NCBI RefSeq assembly: GCF_000971395.1
Contig: NZ_BBME01000009.1
Location: forward strand, 186,001 to 250,000
From: Demequina iriomotensis
GTDB taxonomy: Bacteria > Actinomycetota > Actinomycetes > Actinomycetales > Demequinaceae
Reading direction: 5' to 3'
Length of the DNA: 64,000 nucleotides
Positions 52,532 to 61,247 of the stretch are shown here, piece by piece. The notes below the pieces were generated by a model that saw only the letters and a program-made list of their open reading frames with translations, had not been told where the DNA came from and made no database searches. The position numbers and the translations under genes are program-made. Positions within the stretch are counted from its first letter, which is position 1. The number at the start of each line of letters is the position of its first letter.

Positions 52532-52561
52532 TTGCCGGAAATTGCACAAATGCAATAGCGT
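52532..52561 (+). promoter_or_regulatory. Promoter and palindromic operator of the M6 protease gene
   Basis: ATTGCA (52541-52546) and TGCAAT (52551-52556) form a perfect 6-base inverted repeat with a 4-base centre, in an AT-rich patch. TTGCCG (52532-52537) and TAGCGT (52556-52561) could be the -35 and -10, so a bound protein would block the promoter. Confidence 0.5.
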
Positions 52562-52630
52562 CGCCGACAGGGCCGCGGCCATCCGGGCGCGGCCGGGACG
52601 AGCAGGATCGGAAGTCAAGGGAGACCGTCG

Positions 52631-55453
52631 ATGCAGCCACTGTCAGGGCGCGCCATGCGTGCCACGCTTGGGATCTCCGTCGTCGCGCTCGCCGCCGCAG
52701 GGCTGGCGTCGCCGAGCGCGGATGCGGGAGGGCAGGCACTGCCGGCGACGGGCGAGCCGGACGCGTCCCTGCCGGGCTACATCAATTACGCGGCACCGCG
52801 CGCCGAGTCGGTGTTCACCACGGACGAGCGCCTGGACGAGTCGCTCGGCGCCTCGGCCAAGGGCAACGCGGGCGGCAACTCGGTCGCCGAGCTCTCGGCG
52901 GCCCTCGAGCAGAAGTACGGCAAGGGCAACCCCGTCGCGGCGCGCGGGCTCGCGAAGCTCGAGAACAAGTCGATCAGGACGGGCAAGAGCCCGAAGTCGC
53001 TGAAGCGGACCAAGACGTCGAAGACGACGCAGGAGGCCAAGCTCCTGACGATCCTGGTCGAGTTCAATGACGAGGCGAACGACGATTTCACGGGCTCATA
53101 CGTGCCCGAGTACTGGGGCGCGTCGACCTGCAAGCCCGGCGAGGTGGTCAACGGTCCGCTCCACAACACCATCCCGGACCCGGCGGAGGCGCCCGAGCTC
53201 GACAACAACTCCATGTGGGTCGAGGACTTCTCGTCGGAGCACTTCAACCGGATGCTGTTCAGCAACCGCGGCATCACCGAGCGGATCCGGACGGACCTCA
53301 CCGGACCGGACGGCAAGCCCGGCATCGACATCTCGGGCTACACGATGAAGCGCATGTACGAGGAGATGTCCCACGGCGCCTACACGGTGACCGGCGAGGC
53401 GACGCCGTGGGTCACGGTGCCCCACTCCGAGGGCTGGTACGGGGCGACCACCTGTTACCAGGACGAGACGGGCGCGTGGGTCGCCGGTGCCTACCAGGGC
53501 ATGCAGGGCCACCCCGACAACCCGCTCGGTGCGGGCCAGCTCCCCGTCGACGCGGTGGCGGCGCTCGCCGCGGCGCAGCCCGACTTCCCGTGGGCCGAGT
53601 ACGACGTCGAGGACCAGGGCGACCGTGACGGCGACGGTAACTTCAACGAGCCCGACGGTGTCATCGACCACGTCGTGCTCGTCCACGCGGGCGCCGACAA
53701 GTCCGGCGGCGGCGGTGCCGAGGGCACCTACGCGATCTGGGCGCACTCGTCCGCGGTCGCCGGCGGCGCCTCGATCCCGGGCACCGACCTCAAGCTGTAC
53801 AACTACATCGTGCAGCCCGAGGACTCGGGCGTCGGTGTGTTCGCTCACGAGTACGGCCACGACCTGGGCCTGCCCGACCTCTACGACGTCTCGGGCGCCG
53901 GGAGCTCGGACGTGGACTTCTGGGACCTCATGTCGTCGGGCTCCCACTCGGGTCCGATCTTCCAGTCGATGCCCACGCACATGGGCCTCTGGGACAAGTG
54001 GGTGCTCGGATGGGCCGATCCCGAGATCATCGATCCCGGCGACCCCACCCGCACCATCAAGGTGGGCCAGAGCTCGCGCCCCGCCAAGGGCACCGAGGAC
54101 GGCATCAAGGTCAACCTGCCCGACAAGGTGATCACCCTGACGACCCCGCACAGCGGGGACGGCATGTGGTACACCGGCGCCGATCAGGACTGGGCCGACA
54201 TCCGCCTCAGCCGTGCGCTCGATGTGCCGGCGGCGGCCGACGCGAAGCTCTGGATGTGGAACGACTACGTCATCGAGCAGGACTGGGACTACGGCTTCGT
54301 CGAGGTCTCGACCGACGGCGGCGCCACCTGGAGCGAGCTCAAGGTCTACGCCGAGGACGGCACCGAGGTGACGACGTCCGACGCCTACGGTGACCCGAAC
54401 GGCAACATGGCCACGTTCGGCGGCAAGAGGTACGGGCTCACGGGCGACAGCGGCGGCTGGGTCCACGAGTACGTCGACCTGACCCCGTACGCCGGCACCA
54501 CGGTGCAGCTGCGGCTCCGTCAGGCCACCGACGCGGCGTACCTCGACCGCGGCTGGTTCGCCGACGACTTCGCGCTGGTCGCCGACGGCGCCACGGTGTG
54601 GAGCGACGATGTGGAGGGCGGCGCGAACGGCTGGACGGGCACGGTCTCGACCTTCGTCGACACGACCGGACCCGGCTGGCGCATCGACACCGGCACCTCG
54701 GTCAAGGCGCAGTACTACCTGGTCGAGTGGCGCAACTTCGACGGCTTCGACGAGGGCCTGAAGTACGCGTACAACACCGTGTACAACACCGACGACGCAT
54801 GGAAGGTCGAGAAGGTCGCGTACAACGCGCCGGGTGCCCTGGTCTGGTACCGCGACACCACGTACGGCAACTCGAACCAGATCACGGCGAACGAGACGGC
54901 GCTGCCGGCGTTCGGCGCGAAGGGCGGCCTGCTCATCGTCGACAGCCACTTCGACCCGCTGCGGCGCACCGGGGCGGCGGCCGCGGCCGATCCGTCGACG
55001 CTGGACGTCATGCCCTCCCGGGCGCAGTCGTCGAACGCGGCCTTCGGCCTCGTGAAGACGCGTGCGTTCAAGGAGTGCTTCACGCTCTCGGGCTCGGCTC
55101 CGGAGTACTGCACCACCGTGCGGGCGCAGCCTGCGGTGAGCACCTTCACCGACGACCAGGGCTGGGTGCCGGGCCTCGCGTACAACCCCGCCAACGGGGG
55201 CCTGTACTACCGCGACCGCGACGCCTCGGTGGTGGTGCCGTCGGTCGACAACCAGGCCTACACCCTCCCGATCTACGACATGGAGGGCAACCCGTTCACG
55301 CCGCTCTACGGGGAGAGCGTCGCCGGCTTCGAGCTGGGCACCGGCGACCCGGCGGACTCCGGCGTGGGCTACGGCACCGTCATCTCGGTGAAGAAGGCGA
55401 TGCCCGGCAACACGGCGGCGCTGATCCGGGTCACCCCGCCTGCCGCGGGCTGA
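52631..55453 (+). CDS. Secreted M6-family metalloprotease (immune inhibitor A type)
   Basis: 940 residues with a strong AAGGGAGA Shine-Dalgarno. A signal peptide covers residues 1-31 (cleavage near ADA-GG; residue 9 Met is an alternative start). A propeptide follows to about 135. The protease domain carries the zinc motif HEYGHDLGLPD (H406, E407, H410, D416). The later region has two beta-sandwich segments (around 520-690) with WFADDFAL and a C-terminal domain. InhA-type enzymes degrade host or environmental proteins. No cell-wall anchor is visible, so it should be released. Confidence 0.93.
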   Translation: MQPLSGRAMRATLGISVVALAAAGLASPSADAGGQALPATGEPDASLPGYINYAAPRAESVFTTDERLDESLGASAKGNAGGNSVAELSAALEQKYGKGNPVAARGLAKLENKSIRTGKSPKSLKRTKTSKTTQEAKLLTILVEFNDEANDDFTGSYVPEYWGASTCKPGEVVNGPLHNTIPDPAEAPELDNNSMWVEDFSSEHFNRMLFSNRGITERIRTDLTGPDGKPGIDISGYTMKRMYEEMSHGAYTVTGEATPWVTVPHSEGWYGATTCYQDETGAWVAGAYQGMQGHPDNPLGAGQLPVDAVAALAAAQPDFPWAEYDVEDQGDRDGDGNFNEPDGVIDHVVLVHAGADKSGGGGAEGTYAIWAHSSAVAGGASIPGTDLKLYNYIVQPEDSGVGVFAHEYGHDLGLPDLYDVSGAGSSDVDFWDLMSSGSHSGPIFQSMPTHMGLWDKWVLGWADPEIIDPGDPTRTIKVGQSSRPAKGTEDGIKVNLPDKVITLTTPHSGDGMWYTGADQDWADIRLSRALDVPAAADAKLWMWNDYVIEQDWDYGFVEVSTDGGATWSELKVYAEDGTEVTTSDAYGDPNGNMATFGGKRYGLTGDSGGWVHEYVDLTPYAGTTVQLRLRQATDAAYLDRGWFADDFALVADGATVWSDDVEGGANGWTGTVSTFVDTTGPGWRIDTGTSVKAQYYLVEWRNFDGFDEGLKYAYNTVYNTDDAWKVEKVAYNAPGALVWYRDTTYGNSNQITANETALPAFGAKGGLLIVDSHFDPLRRTGAAAAADPSTLDVMPSRAQSSNAAFGLVKTRAFKECFTLSGSAPEYCTTVRAQPAVSTFTDDQGWVPGLAYNPANGGLYYRDRDASVVVPSVDNQAYTLPIYDMEGNPFTPLYGESVAGFELGTGDPADSGVGYGTVISVKKAMPGNTAALIRVTPPAAG

Positions 55454-55475
55454 CCGGGTCCGCCCGTCACGGCGT

Positions 55476-55502
55476 GGCGCCGGCCCCTCGAGGGCCGGCG
55501 CC
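55476..55502 (+). terminator. Terminator of the M6 protease gene
   Basis: GGCGCCGGCCC (55476-55486) pairs perfectly with GGGCCGGCGCC (55492-55502) across a 5-base loop, 23 bases after the stop. Confidence 0.8.
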
Positions 55503-55552
55503 ATCGTCGTCGGCGCGAGAGGGGTTGCGCCCCGCACCCGCCGGGAGTAACG

Positions 55553-55570
55553 TACAACCAAATGGTTGTA
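55553..55570. promoter_or_regulatory. ArsR-family operator covering the start codon
   Basis: TACAACCA (55553-55560) and TGGTTGTA (55563-55570) form a perfect 8-base inverted repeat with centre AA. The ATG of the regulator (55562) lies inside it, and TAACGT (55548-55553) is a likely -10, so the protein would repress its own leaderless transcript. Confidence 0.8.
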
Positions 55571-55927
55571 GATGAGCTCTCTCAAGCCGACGTGGATCGC
55601 ATCTTCCACGCGCTGGCAGACGCGACCCGCCGCGACATCGTGCGGCGGACGCTCACCCAGGAGGCCTCGGTCAGCGAGCTGGCCAGGGCCTACGACATGT
55701 CCTTCGCCGCCGTGCAGAAGCACGTGGCGGTCCTGGAGGGGGCGGGGCTCGTGAGCAAGCACTCCCGAGGCCGCGAGCGCATCGTCCGCGGCGACGCCGC
55801 CCAGATCGCGCGCGCCCGCGCCCTTCTCGCGCAGCTCGAGGAGCTGTGGCGCTCGCGGTTCAGCCGCCTCGACGCCGTCCTGGCCGACCCCGGCCCCGGC
55901 GTGCCCGACCCGCCCGCACACCCCTGA
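55562..55927 (+). CDS. ArsR-family winged-helix regulator
   Basis: 121 residues. DRIFHALADATRRDIVRRTL and ASVSELARAYDMSFAAVQKHVAVLEGAGLV are the classic ArsR fold for the non-metal group that partners AHSA1/SRPBCC genes; no metal-binding cysteines are present. It is followed 36 bases on by such an SRPBCC gene, the usual pairing in actinobacteria. Confidence 0.92.
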   Translation: MVVDELSQADVDRIFHALADATRRDIVRRTLTQEASVSELARAYDMSFAAVQKHVAVLEGAGLVSKHSRGRERIVRGDAAQIARARALLAQLEELWRSRFSRLDAVLADPGPGVPDPPAHP

Positions 55928-55963
55928 CACGGACCCCACCGACGCAGTCCCCAAGGAGCAGCC

Positions 55964-56953
55964 ATGCCTCTCACCACCGTCACCTCCGACCCGGAGGCGC
56001 TCACCATCACCGTGATCGGGGAGTACCCCGTGCCCGTCGAGCGGCTGTTCGGCGCCTACCTGGACCCGCGCCAGCTCGAGAAGTTCTGGGGCCCGGAGCA
56101 GTGGCCCGCCACGTTCACCCGCCACGACGCCGCCCCCGGCGGTCGCTCCGAGTACTTCATGACCGGCCCCGAGGGGGAGCGCAGCGCCGGTTACTGGACG
56201 TGGCTCGCGGTCGATGCGCCGGTCTCCTTCGAGGTCGAGGACGGCTTCGCGCACGAGGACGGCTCGAACAACACCGAGCTCCCGGCCATGCGGATGGTCT
56301 TCACGTTCGAGCCGCTCGCCGGCGGCTCCCGCTTCACCTCCGTCACGCACTTCGGCTCGCTCGAGGCGCTGCAGACCGTGGTCGACATGGGCATGGAGGA
56401 GGGCCTGCGTTCCGCGATGTCCCAGATGGACGCCGTGCTCGCCGACCTCGAGTCCTTCGCCGCGGGCCGCGCGGTGGGCGCGCAGCTCGTCTCCGACACC
56501 CAGGTCCGCGTGAGCCGCGTCATCCGCGGCACCGTGGAGCAGGTGTGGCGCGCCCATCACGACGCGGACCTCATGAAGCGGTGGCTCCTGGGCCCCGACG
56601 GCTGGACGATGCCCGTGTGCGAGATCGCGGAGAACGTGGGGGACACGTACCGCTACGAGTGGGCGCCCACCGTCGGCGGACCCGCGGACGGTGCGCCGCC
56701 GTTCGGCTTCACGGGCGAGCTGCTCGAGTCCGCGCCGCCGTACCGCGAGGTCACCACCGAGACCATGATCGGCATGGAGGGCCCGGGCACCGTCAACGCG
56801 CTCACCCTCACCCCCGTCGAGGGCGGCACGCTGCTCAGCCTCGTCATCACGTACCCCACCATGGAGCTGCGCGACATGATCCTCGGCACGGGCATGACCG
56901 ACGGCATGGAGACGTCCTACGCACGCCTCGAGCAGGAGCTCGTGGGCGCGTAG
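55964..56953 (+). CDS. Protein with two tandem SRPBCC (AHSA1-like) domains
   Basis: 329 residues; AAGGAG before the ATG. Two copies of the START-like Aha1 domain: residues about 10-160 (YPVPVERLFGAYLDPRQLEKFWGP) and 170-325 (IRGTVEQVWRAHHDADLMKRWLLGP). Usual family length is about 150, so this is an internal duplication. These domains bind small hydrophobic ligands. Co-regulated with the ArsR gene upstream. Confidence 0.9.
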   Translation: MPLTTVTSDPEALTITVIGEYPVPVERLFGAYLDPRQLEKFWGPEQWPATFTRHDAAPGGRSEYFMTGPEGERSAGYWTWLAVDAPVSFEVEDGFAHEDGSNNTELPAMRMVFTFEPLAGGSRFTSVTHFGSLEALQTVVDMGMEEGLRSAMSQMDAVLADLESFAAGRAVGAQLVSDTQVRVSRVIRGTVEQVWRAHHDADLMKRWLLGPDGWTMPVCEIAENVGDTYRYEWAPTVGGPADGAPPFGFTGELLESAPPYREVTTETMIGMEGPGTVNALTLTPVEGGTLLSLVITYPTMELRDMILGTGMTDGMETSYARLEQELVGA

Positions 56954-56974
56954 CAGGGCGTCTACAGTGGGCCC

Positions 56975-57652
56975 GTGGAGCGGCCCGACAGCAGCCAGGA
57001 CGATGCGGTGGTCGCCGTACGCGACGTCACCGCGGTGCTCGGCGGGGCGCCGGTGCTCGCGCCCGTGACCTTCGACGTCCGGGCGGGCCAGGCGGCCACG
57101 CTCGTCGGCTCGAACGGTTCCGGCAAGACGACGCTCCTGCGTGTGCTCGCCGGGATCCTCAGGCCCGCGTCCGGCGAGGCGCACGTCGGGGGAGCGCCGG
57201 CGGACGAGAAGGATCCCACCTTCCGCGCGCTGGTGGCCGCGCTCATCGGCGCGCCGCCGCTCGCCTCCAACCTCACGCTCGTCGAGCACTTCTCCCTGGT
57301 CGCGGTCTCCTGGGGGATAAGCGCGGCGGAGGGACGCGACCGCGGCATGCGGGTGCTCGAGGCGTTCGAGGTCGGCGCGCTCGCGACCCGCTTCCCGCAT
57401 GAGCTGTCCTCGGGTCAGGGCCAGATGGCCGCGCTCGCGCTCACCCTCACCCGACCCTGCGACGTGATCCTCCTCGACGAGCCCGAGCAGCGCCTGGACG
57501 ACGACCGGGTGCACGTCCTCGGACGCCTGCTCGAGGAGGAGCGCGAGGACGGCGCGGCGCTCGTGGTCGCGAGCCACTCCGTCGCCCTGCGGGACGCGCT
57601 CACAGGCCCGACGGTGCGCCTCCGCGAGGTCGGGCGCGCCGATGGCGGCTGA
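56975..57652 (+). CDS. ABC transporter ATP-binding protein
   Basis: 225 residues, GTG start with TACAGT six bases upstream (leaderless). Walker A GSNGSGKTT, a signature region degenerate to LSSGQGQ, and Walker B CDVILLDEPEQRLDD. The D-loop reads EQRLDD instead of TNxLD, so the cassette departs a little from the norm. Overlaps the membrane gene by 11 bases; the two form one exporter of unknown substrate. Confidence 0.88.
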   Translation: MERPDSSQDDAVVAVRDVTAVLGGAPVLAPVTFDVRAGQAATLVGSNGSGKTTLLRVLAGILRPASGEAHVGGAPADEKDPTFRALVAALIGAPPLASNLTLVEHFSLVAVSWGISAAEGRDRGMRVLEAFEVGALATRFPHELSSGQGQMAALALTLTRPCDVILLDEPEQRLDDDRVHVLGRLLEEEREDGAALVVASHSVALRDALTGPTVRLREVGRADGG

Positions 57653-59156
57653 TCGGGTCGCGGCGTTCCGCCGCCAGTACGGGCGTCGCGGCGACGGCTC
57701 CGGGCGGGCGGGGCTCGTCTACGGCATCTACATCGCGGCGCTCGTGGTGCTCGTCTACGGAGGGCCGGGGCTGCGCGCGCTGGCCGGCCAGCTGCATCGC
57801 GACCAGGTGCTCGACGCGCTCCTCGCGCCCTCGGTCGCGCGTGGCCTGAGCCTGGGGCTCGCCGCCGCCACCGTCGCGGCGTTCTCGCTGGGCACGGTGA
57901 GGGGTCCCGCCGTGACGCGCCCGTTCCTCGTGTACGCGCTTGCGACCTCCGACCTCGAGCGGCGGCGCGCCTTCGGTCGCACCGTCGCCGGCGCCTCCGC
58001 TGCCGTGGTCCTCGGGACGGCGGGCGTCACCGCCGTGCTCCTGGTGCCCGTCGCCGATGCGGGAGCGATGAGCGTCGCGGCGCTGCTCGTCTCGCTCGGC
58101 GCGGCCCTCGCCATCGGCGCGATCGTCGCGACCGCATGGCTCGCGGGCCAGGTCGCCACCGGGCCGGCCGTGTGGGCCGTGCCGCTCGTCCTGGCCGGCG
58201 CCGCGCTCGCGAGCATCCTGGTGCCGGCGCCGGGCCTGATGCCGTGGGACTGGGCCGCGGCGGCGTGGCCGGTCGCCGGCCGGGCCGGGGTCGCGGCGCT
58301 GCCCATGATCCTGCTGGCCGTCGTGGCGCTCGGGGCCGTCGCGAGCGCGCCGATGCTGCTCGCCCACCTGCGCGGTCCGGAGCTGATCCAGCAGGCCCGT
58401 CGCTGGGAGAGCACCCGCGTCGCCGCCACCACGGGCGACCTCTCGACCGCGATCGCCGGGCTGCGGGCCGCCCCGACCGTCGGGCGGCGCTGGTCGATCG
58501 TCGGAGGACGGAGCTTCGTCCTCGCCGCGGTCGCCGCGGACCTGGCCGCACCGGTGCGCACCCCGATGCGCGTGCTGGGGGCGCTGATCGGGCTCGGCGG
58601 CGGCGGGGTGCTGCTCGCGCTCGCGCCCGGCTTCCCCGGGCTGCTCGCGGGGCTCGCGTCCGCGACGGCGGCGCTCGCGATCTATCTGGGCCTCGGGCCC
58701 TGGTGCGACGGCCTCGCGCACGCGGTGGTCGCGATCTCGGCACCCAGGCTCTTCGGCGTGAGCGACGGCCGCCTCGTGCTCATCCGAGCGCTCGCGCCGC
58801 TGCTCGGAGGCATCGCCGTCACGGGCGCCGCCGCCGTCGCGGCGGGCCCCGGGGACCACGTCGCGACGCGGCTCGGCGTGTCCGCCGCCGTGGTCGCCGT
58901 CCTCGTCGCCGTGCGGCTCGACGCCTCAGCCAAGGGCTCGCCGCCGCTGTTCCTCACGACGCCGATGGTCACCCCGATGGGCGACCTGTCCGTGTTCGGC
59001 GTCCTGCTGTGGGTGCTCGACGCCGTGATGCTCGCGGGCATCGTGGGCCTCGCCGCGCTGGGGCTCGGGCACGGGTCCGGCGGGGCCGTGGTCTGCCTGG
59101 TGATCGTCGCCGGCTGGGCGATCCTCCAATGGCGGTGGCGCCTGCGCTCGCGCTGA
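57642..59156 (+). CDS. Membrane partner of the ABC ATPase (DUF6297-like)
   Basis: 504 residues with about 12 hydrophobic helices in two halves, joined by a cytosolic loop (about 245-290, QQARRWESTRVAATTGDLS). I recall this as DUF6297, always beside an ABC ATPase. It probably forms the transmembrane channel. Substrate unknown. Confidence 0.75.
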   Translation: MAADRVAAFRRQYGRRGDGSGRAGLVYGIYIAALVVLVYGGPGLRALAGQLHRDQVLDALLAPSVARGLSLGLAAATVAAFSLGTVRGPAVTRPFLVYALATSDLERRRAFGRTVAGASAAVVLGTAGVTAVLLVPVADAGAMSVAALLVSLGAALAIGAIVATAWLAGQVATGPAVWAVPLVLAGAALASILVPAPGLMPWDWAAAAWPVAGRAGVAALPMILLAVVALGAVASAPMLLAHLRGPELIQQARRWESTRVAATTGDLSTAIAGLRAAPTVGRRWSIVGGRSFVLAAVAADLAAPVRTPMRVLGALIGLGGGGVLLALAPGFPGLLAGLASATAALAIYLGLGPWCDGLAHAVVAISAPRLFGVSDGRLVLIRALAPLLGGIAVTGAAAVAAGPGDHVATRLGVSAAVVAVLVAVRLDASAKGSPPLFLTTPMVTPMGDLSVFGVLLWVLDAVMLAGIVGLAALGLGHGSGGAVVCLVIVAGWAILQWRWRLRSR

Positions 59157-59160
59157 GCCG

Positions 59161-59925
59161 TCAGCGGCTCGCCACCACCGCGGTCGCGCCCAGGTCCGCG
59201 TCGCGCTCGACCACGGCGACGAGGCCGGCGGCCTCGGCCATCTGCAGGGTGAGCGACGCGAGGTCCTCGCTCGTCTCCACCACCGCGACCCCTCCCGTGC
59301 CCAGCAGCCGCGCCGCCGCGGCGAGCGACTCGCGCTGCAGATCGGCGCCGTCGAGGCCTCCGTCGAGGGCGATCCGGGGCTCGTGCTCGCGGGCCTCGCG
59401 CGGCATGAGCGCGATGCGTGCCGAGGGCACGTAGGGCGGGCACGAGGCGACCAGGTCGACGCGGCCGTGCAGTGCGCCGAGCGCGCCGTCCATGTCCGAC
59501 ACCACCGCCGTGGCGCCGTACGCCGCCAGCGTCCCGGATGCCAGGGCGACGGCGCGCGGATCGATGTCCGCGGCGATCACGGTGACGTCGGGGCGCGCGT
59601 GCGCGACCGCGGCGGCGATCGCCCCGCTCCCGCAGCACAGGTCGACCACGGTGCCGGCGCGCGGCGTGCGTGCGATGGCGAGCCGTGCGAGGAGCTCCGT
59701 GCGCCGGCGGGGCACGAACACCCCCGGCGCGACGGGGATCCGCAGGCCCGCGAACTCCGCCCAGCCGACCACCACCTCGAGGGGCTCGCCCGCCAGGCGG
59801 CGGCGCAGCAAAGCCTCACGCGTGCCCGCGTCGGCGCCGGCCGCCTCGGCGATGAGCCGCGCCTCCTCGTCCGCGAACACGCAGCCCGCGGCGCGCAGCC
59901 GCTCCACGGCATCGTCCGATGTCAC
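59161..59925 (-). CDS. PrmC-like protein N5-glutamine methyltransferase family
   Basis: 254 residues, GTG start with TAGCGT six bases upstream. N-terminal helical domain, then a Rossmann SAM-binding domain with motif I VVDLCCGSGAIA and VIAADIDPRAV. The catalytic motif that is NPPY in true PrmC/HemK reads SCPPYVP here, losing the asparagine. It may methylate something other than release-factor glutamine, or be inactive. A standard PrmC is expected elsewhere, next to prfA. Confidence 0.82.
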   Translation of the reverse strand: MTSDDAVERLRAAGCVFADEEARLIAEAAGADAGTREALLRRRLAGEPLEVVVGWAEFAGLRIPVAPGVFVPRRRTELLARLAIARTPRAGTVVDLCCGSGAIAAAVAHARPDVTVIAADIDPRAVALASGTLAAYGATAVVSDMDGALGALHGRVDLVASCPPYVPSARIALMPREAREHEPRIALDGGLDGADLQRESLAAAARLLGTGGVAVVETSEDLASLTLQMAEAAGLVAVVERDADLGATAVVASR

Positions 59926-59981
59926 GCTCGCACGCTACCGCTCCGGTTGCGCGTCGCGGCAGGCGGGGGAGACTGGCAGAC

Positions 59982-60473
59982 ATGGACCCGGACCAGCTCG
60001 ACCCTGCCGACGAGGGGCACGTCCTCTCGCCCGACGACGGTGACTACCTGCGTTTCGAGCGTCACCTCGACCAGCCGCCGCCCGAGGTGTGGGCCGCGCT
60101 CACCGACCCGGAGCGCACGGCGGTGTGGGGGTTCCGCACATCGTTCGAGCCTCGCGAGGGCGGCACGGTGACGATGTCCGACGGCGGCGCCGGCGAGGTG
60201 CTCGCGTGGGACCGCCCCCACGCCCTCGAGTACGCGTGGGACGGGTACGGCGGGCGCTGGCACCTCCGGATCGCGATCGCGGAGCTCCACGACGGGGCCC
60301 TGCTCACGTTCGACCACGTCGCGCCCGATCCGAACAGCCCTGACATCGCGGCGGGCTGGCACTGGCACCTCGACCGGCTGGTGCTGCATCTGAGCGGCGG
60401 GACCCCGCCGGCGGTCGACTCCGACGCGCATTTCGAGGAGCTCCAGCGCCTGTACGCGCACGCCGAGGGGTGA
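59982..60473 (+). CDS. SRPBCC (AHSA1-like) domain protein
   Basis: 163 residues, single START-like domain: LRFERHLDQPPPEVWAALTDPERTAVWGF at the start, VLAWDRPHALEYAW in the middle and a C-terminal helix WHWHLDRLVLHL. No ArsR partner adjoins it. Ligand unknown. Confidence 0.85.
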   Translation: MDPDQLDPADEGHVLSPDDGDYLRFERHLDQPPPEVWAALTDPERTAVWGFRTSFEPREGGTVTMSDGGAGEVLAWDRPHALEYAWDGYGGRWHLRIAIAELHDGALLTFDHVAPDPNSPDIAAGWHWHLDRLVLHLSGGTPPAVDSDAHFEELQRLYAHAEG

Positions 60474-60476
60474 GCC

Positions 60477-61247
60477 TCAGTCCAGCCGAGCGCGCGCGAA
60501 CGCACGGACCGACGCCCACGCGGCCAGCGCCGCGAACCCGGTTGCGCCCACGAGCGACGCCGGGCCGATCGCGGCGGCCTCCTCGGGCCCTCCCGCGCCG
60601 GCCCACATCGCGGGGGCGATGAACGGCACCCACGCGCCCACGCCGAGCATCGCGAGGACCTGGCTCGCGGCGGTCACCCCGATGATGGCGCCCGCGGCGC
60701 CCAGGTAGCCGCGGAAGCGCACCGCGACCCACGCGAAGCCGAGCGCGAGCGCCGCCATGAGCAGCCCGGCCAGCCACACCTTCGCGAGCTGCGCCGCGAC
60801 GTCGCCTGTGAACGATGCGGTGTCGGCGAGGGCGAGCGCACCCGCGGTCAGCACCATCGCGAGGGTGACGCACGCGCCCGCCCACGCGCCCACCACCAGG
60901 AGCTTGGCGCGCGCGATCTCCGCCCGGCTCACCGGCAGCGCGAAGAGGGAGCCGAGGGTGCGATCCGCCCACTCGCGGCCCACGAGCCACGCGATGGCGA
61001 ACCCGACCCCGATGAGCGCGACCACGCTCACCACCTGCCCCGCCAGCGCCGCGACGGCCTCGCCCACCGTCCCCTCGCGGTACGGCGCGAGCTTGGCCGC
61101 GGACGGGCCGCCTGCATCGGCCTCGCGCGCGATCACCACCATGCCGACGGACATGAGCGGCGGGAAGGCGATCAGCAGCGCCGTCGCGAGACGCGCGGTG
61201 AGCGACCGCGAGAACGTCGCGATCTGCAGGGCGAGCGCCGTCCTCAT
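60477..61247 (-). CDS. ABC-2 type permease
   Basis: 256 residues with six membrane helices; VGREWADRTLGSLFALPVSRAEIARAKLLV is the conserved ABC-2 cytosolic loop. Start coupled to the ATPase gene by ATGA. Together they form a small exporter under likely control of the TetR gene that begins the operon. Confidence 0.88.
   Translation of the reverse strand: MRTALALQIATFSRSLTARLATALLIAFPPLMSVGMVVIAREADAGGPSAAKLAPYREGTVGEAVAALAGQVVSVVALIGVGFAIAWLVGREWADRTLGSLFALPVSRAEIARAKLLVVGAWAGACVTLAMVLTAGALALADTASFTGDVAAQLAKVWLAGLLMAALALGFAWVAVRFRGYLGAAGAIIGVTAASQVLAMLGVGAWVPFIAPAMWAGAGGPEEAAAIGPASLVGATGFAALAAWASVRAFARARLD

Noticed and set aside
53096-57577. 1493-codon open frame on the minus strand
   Set aside because: It is antisense to the M6 protease, ArsR, SRPBCC and ABC genes, all of which have clear families; the antisense product is low-complexity.
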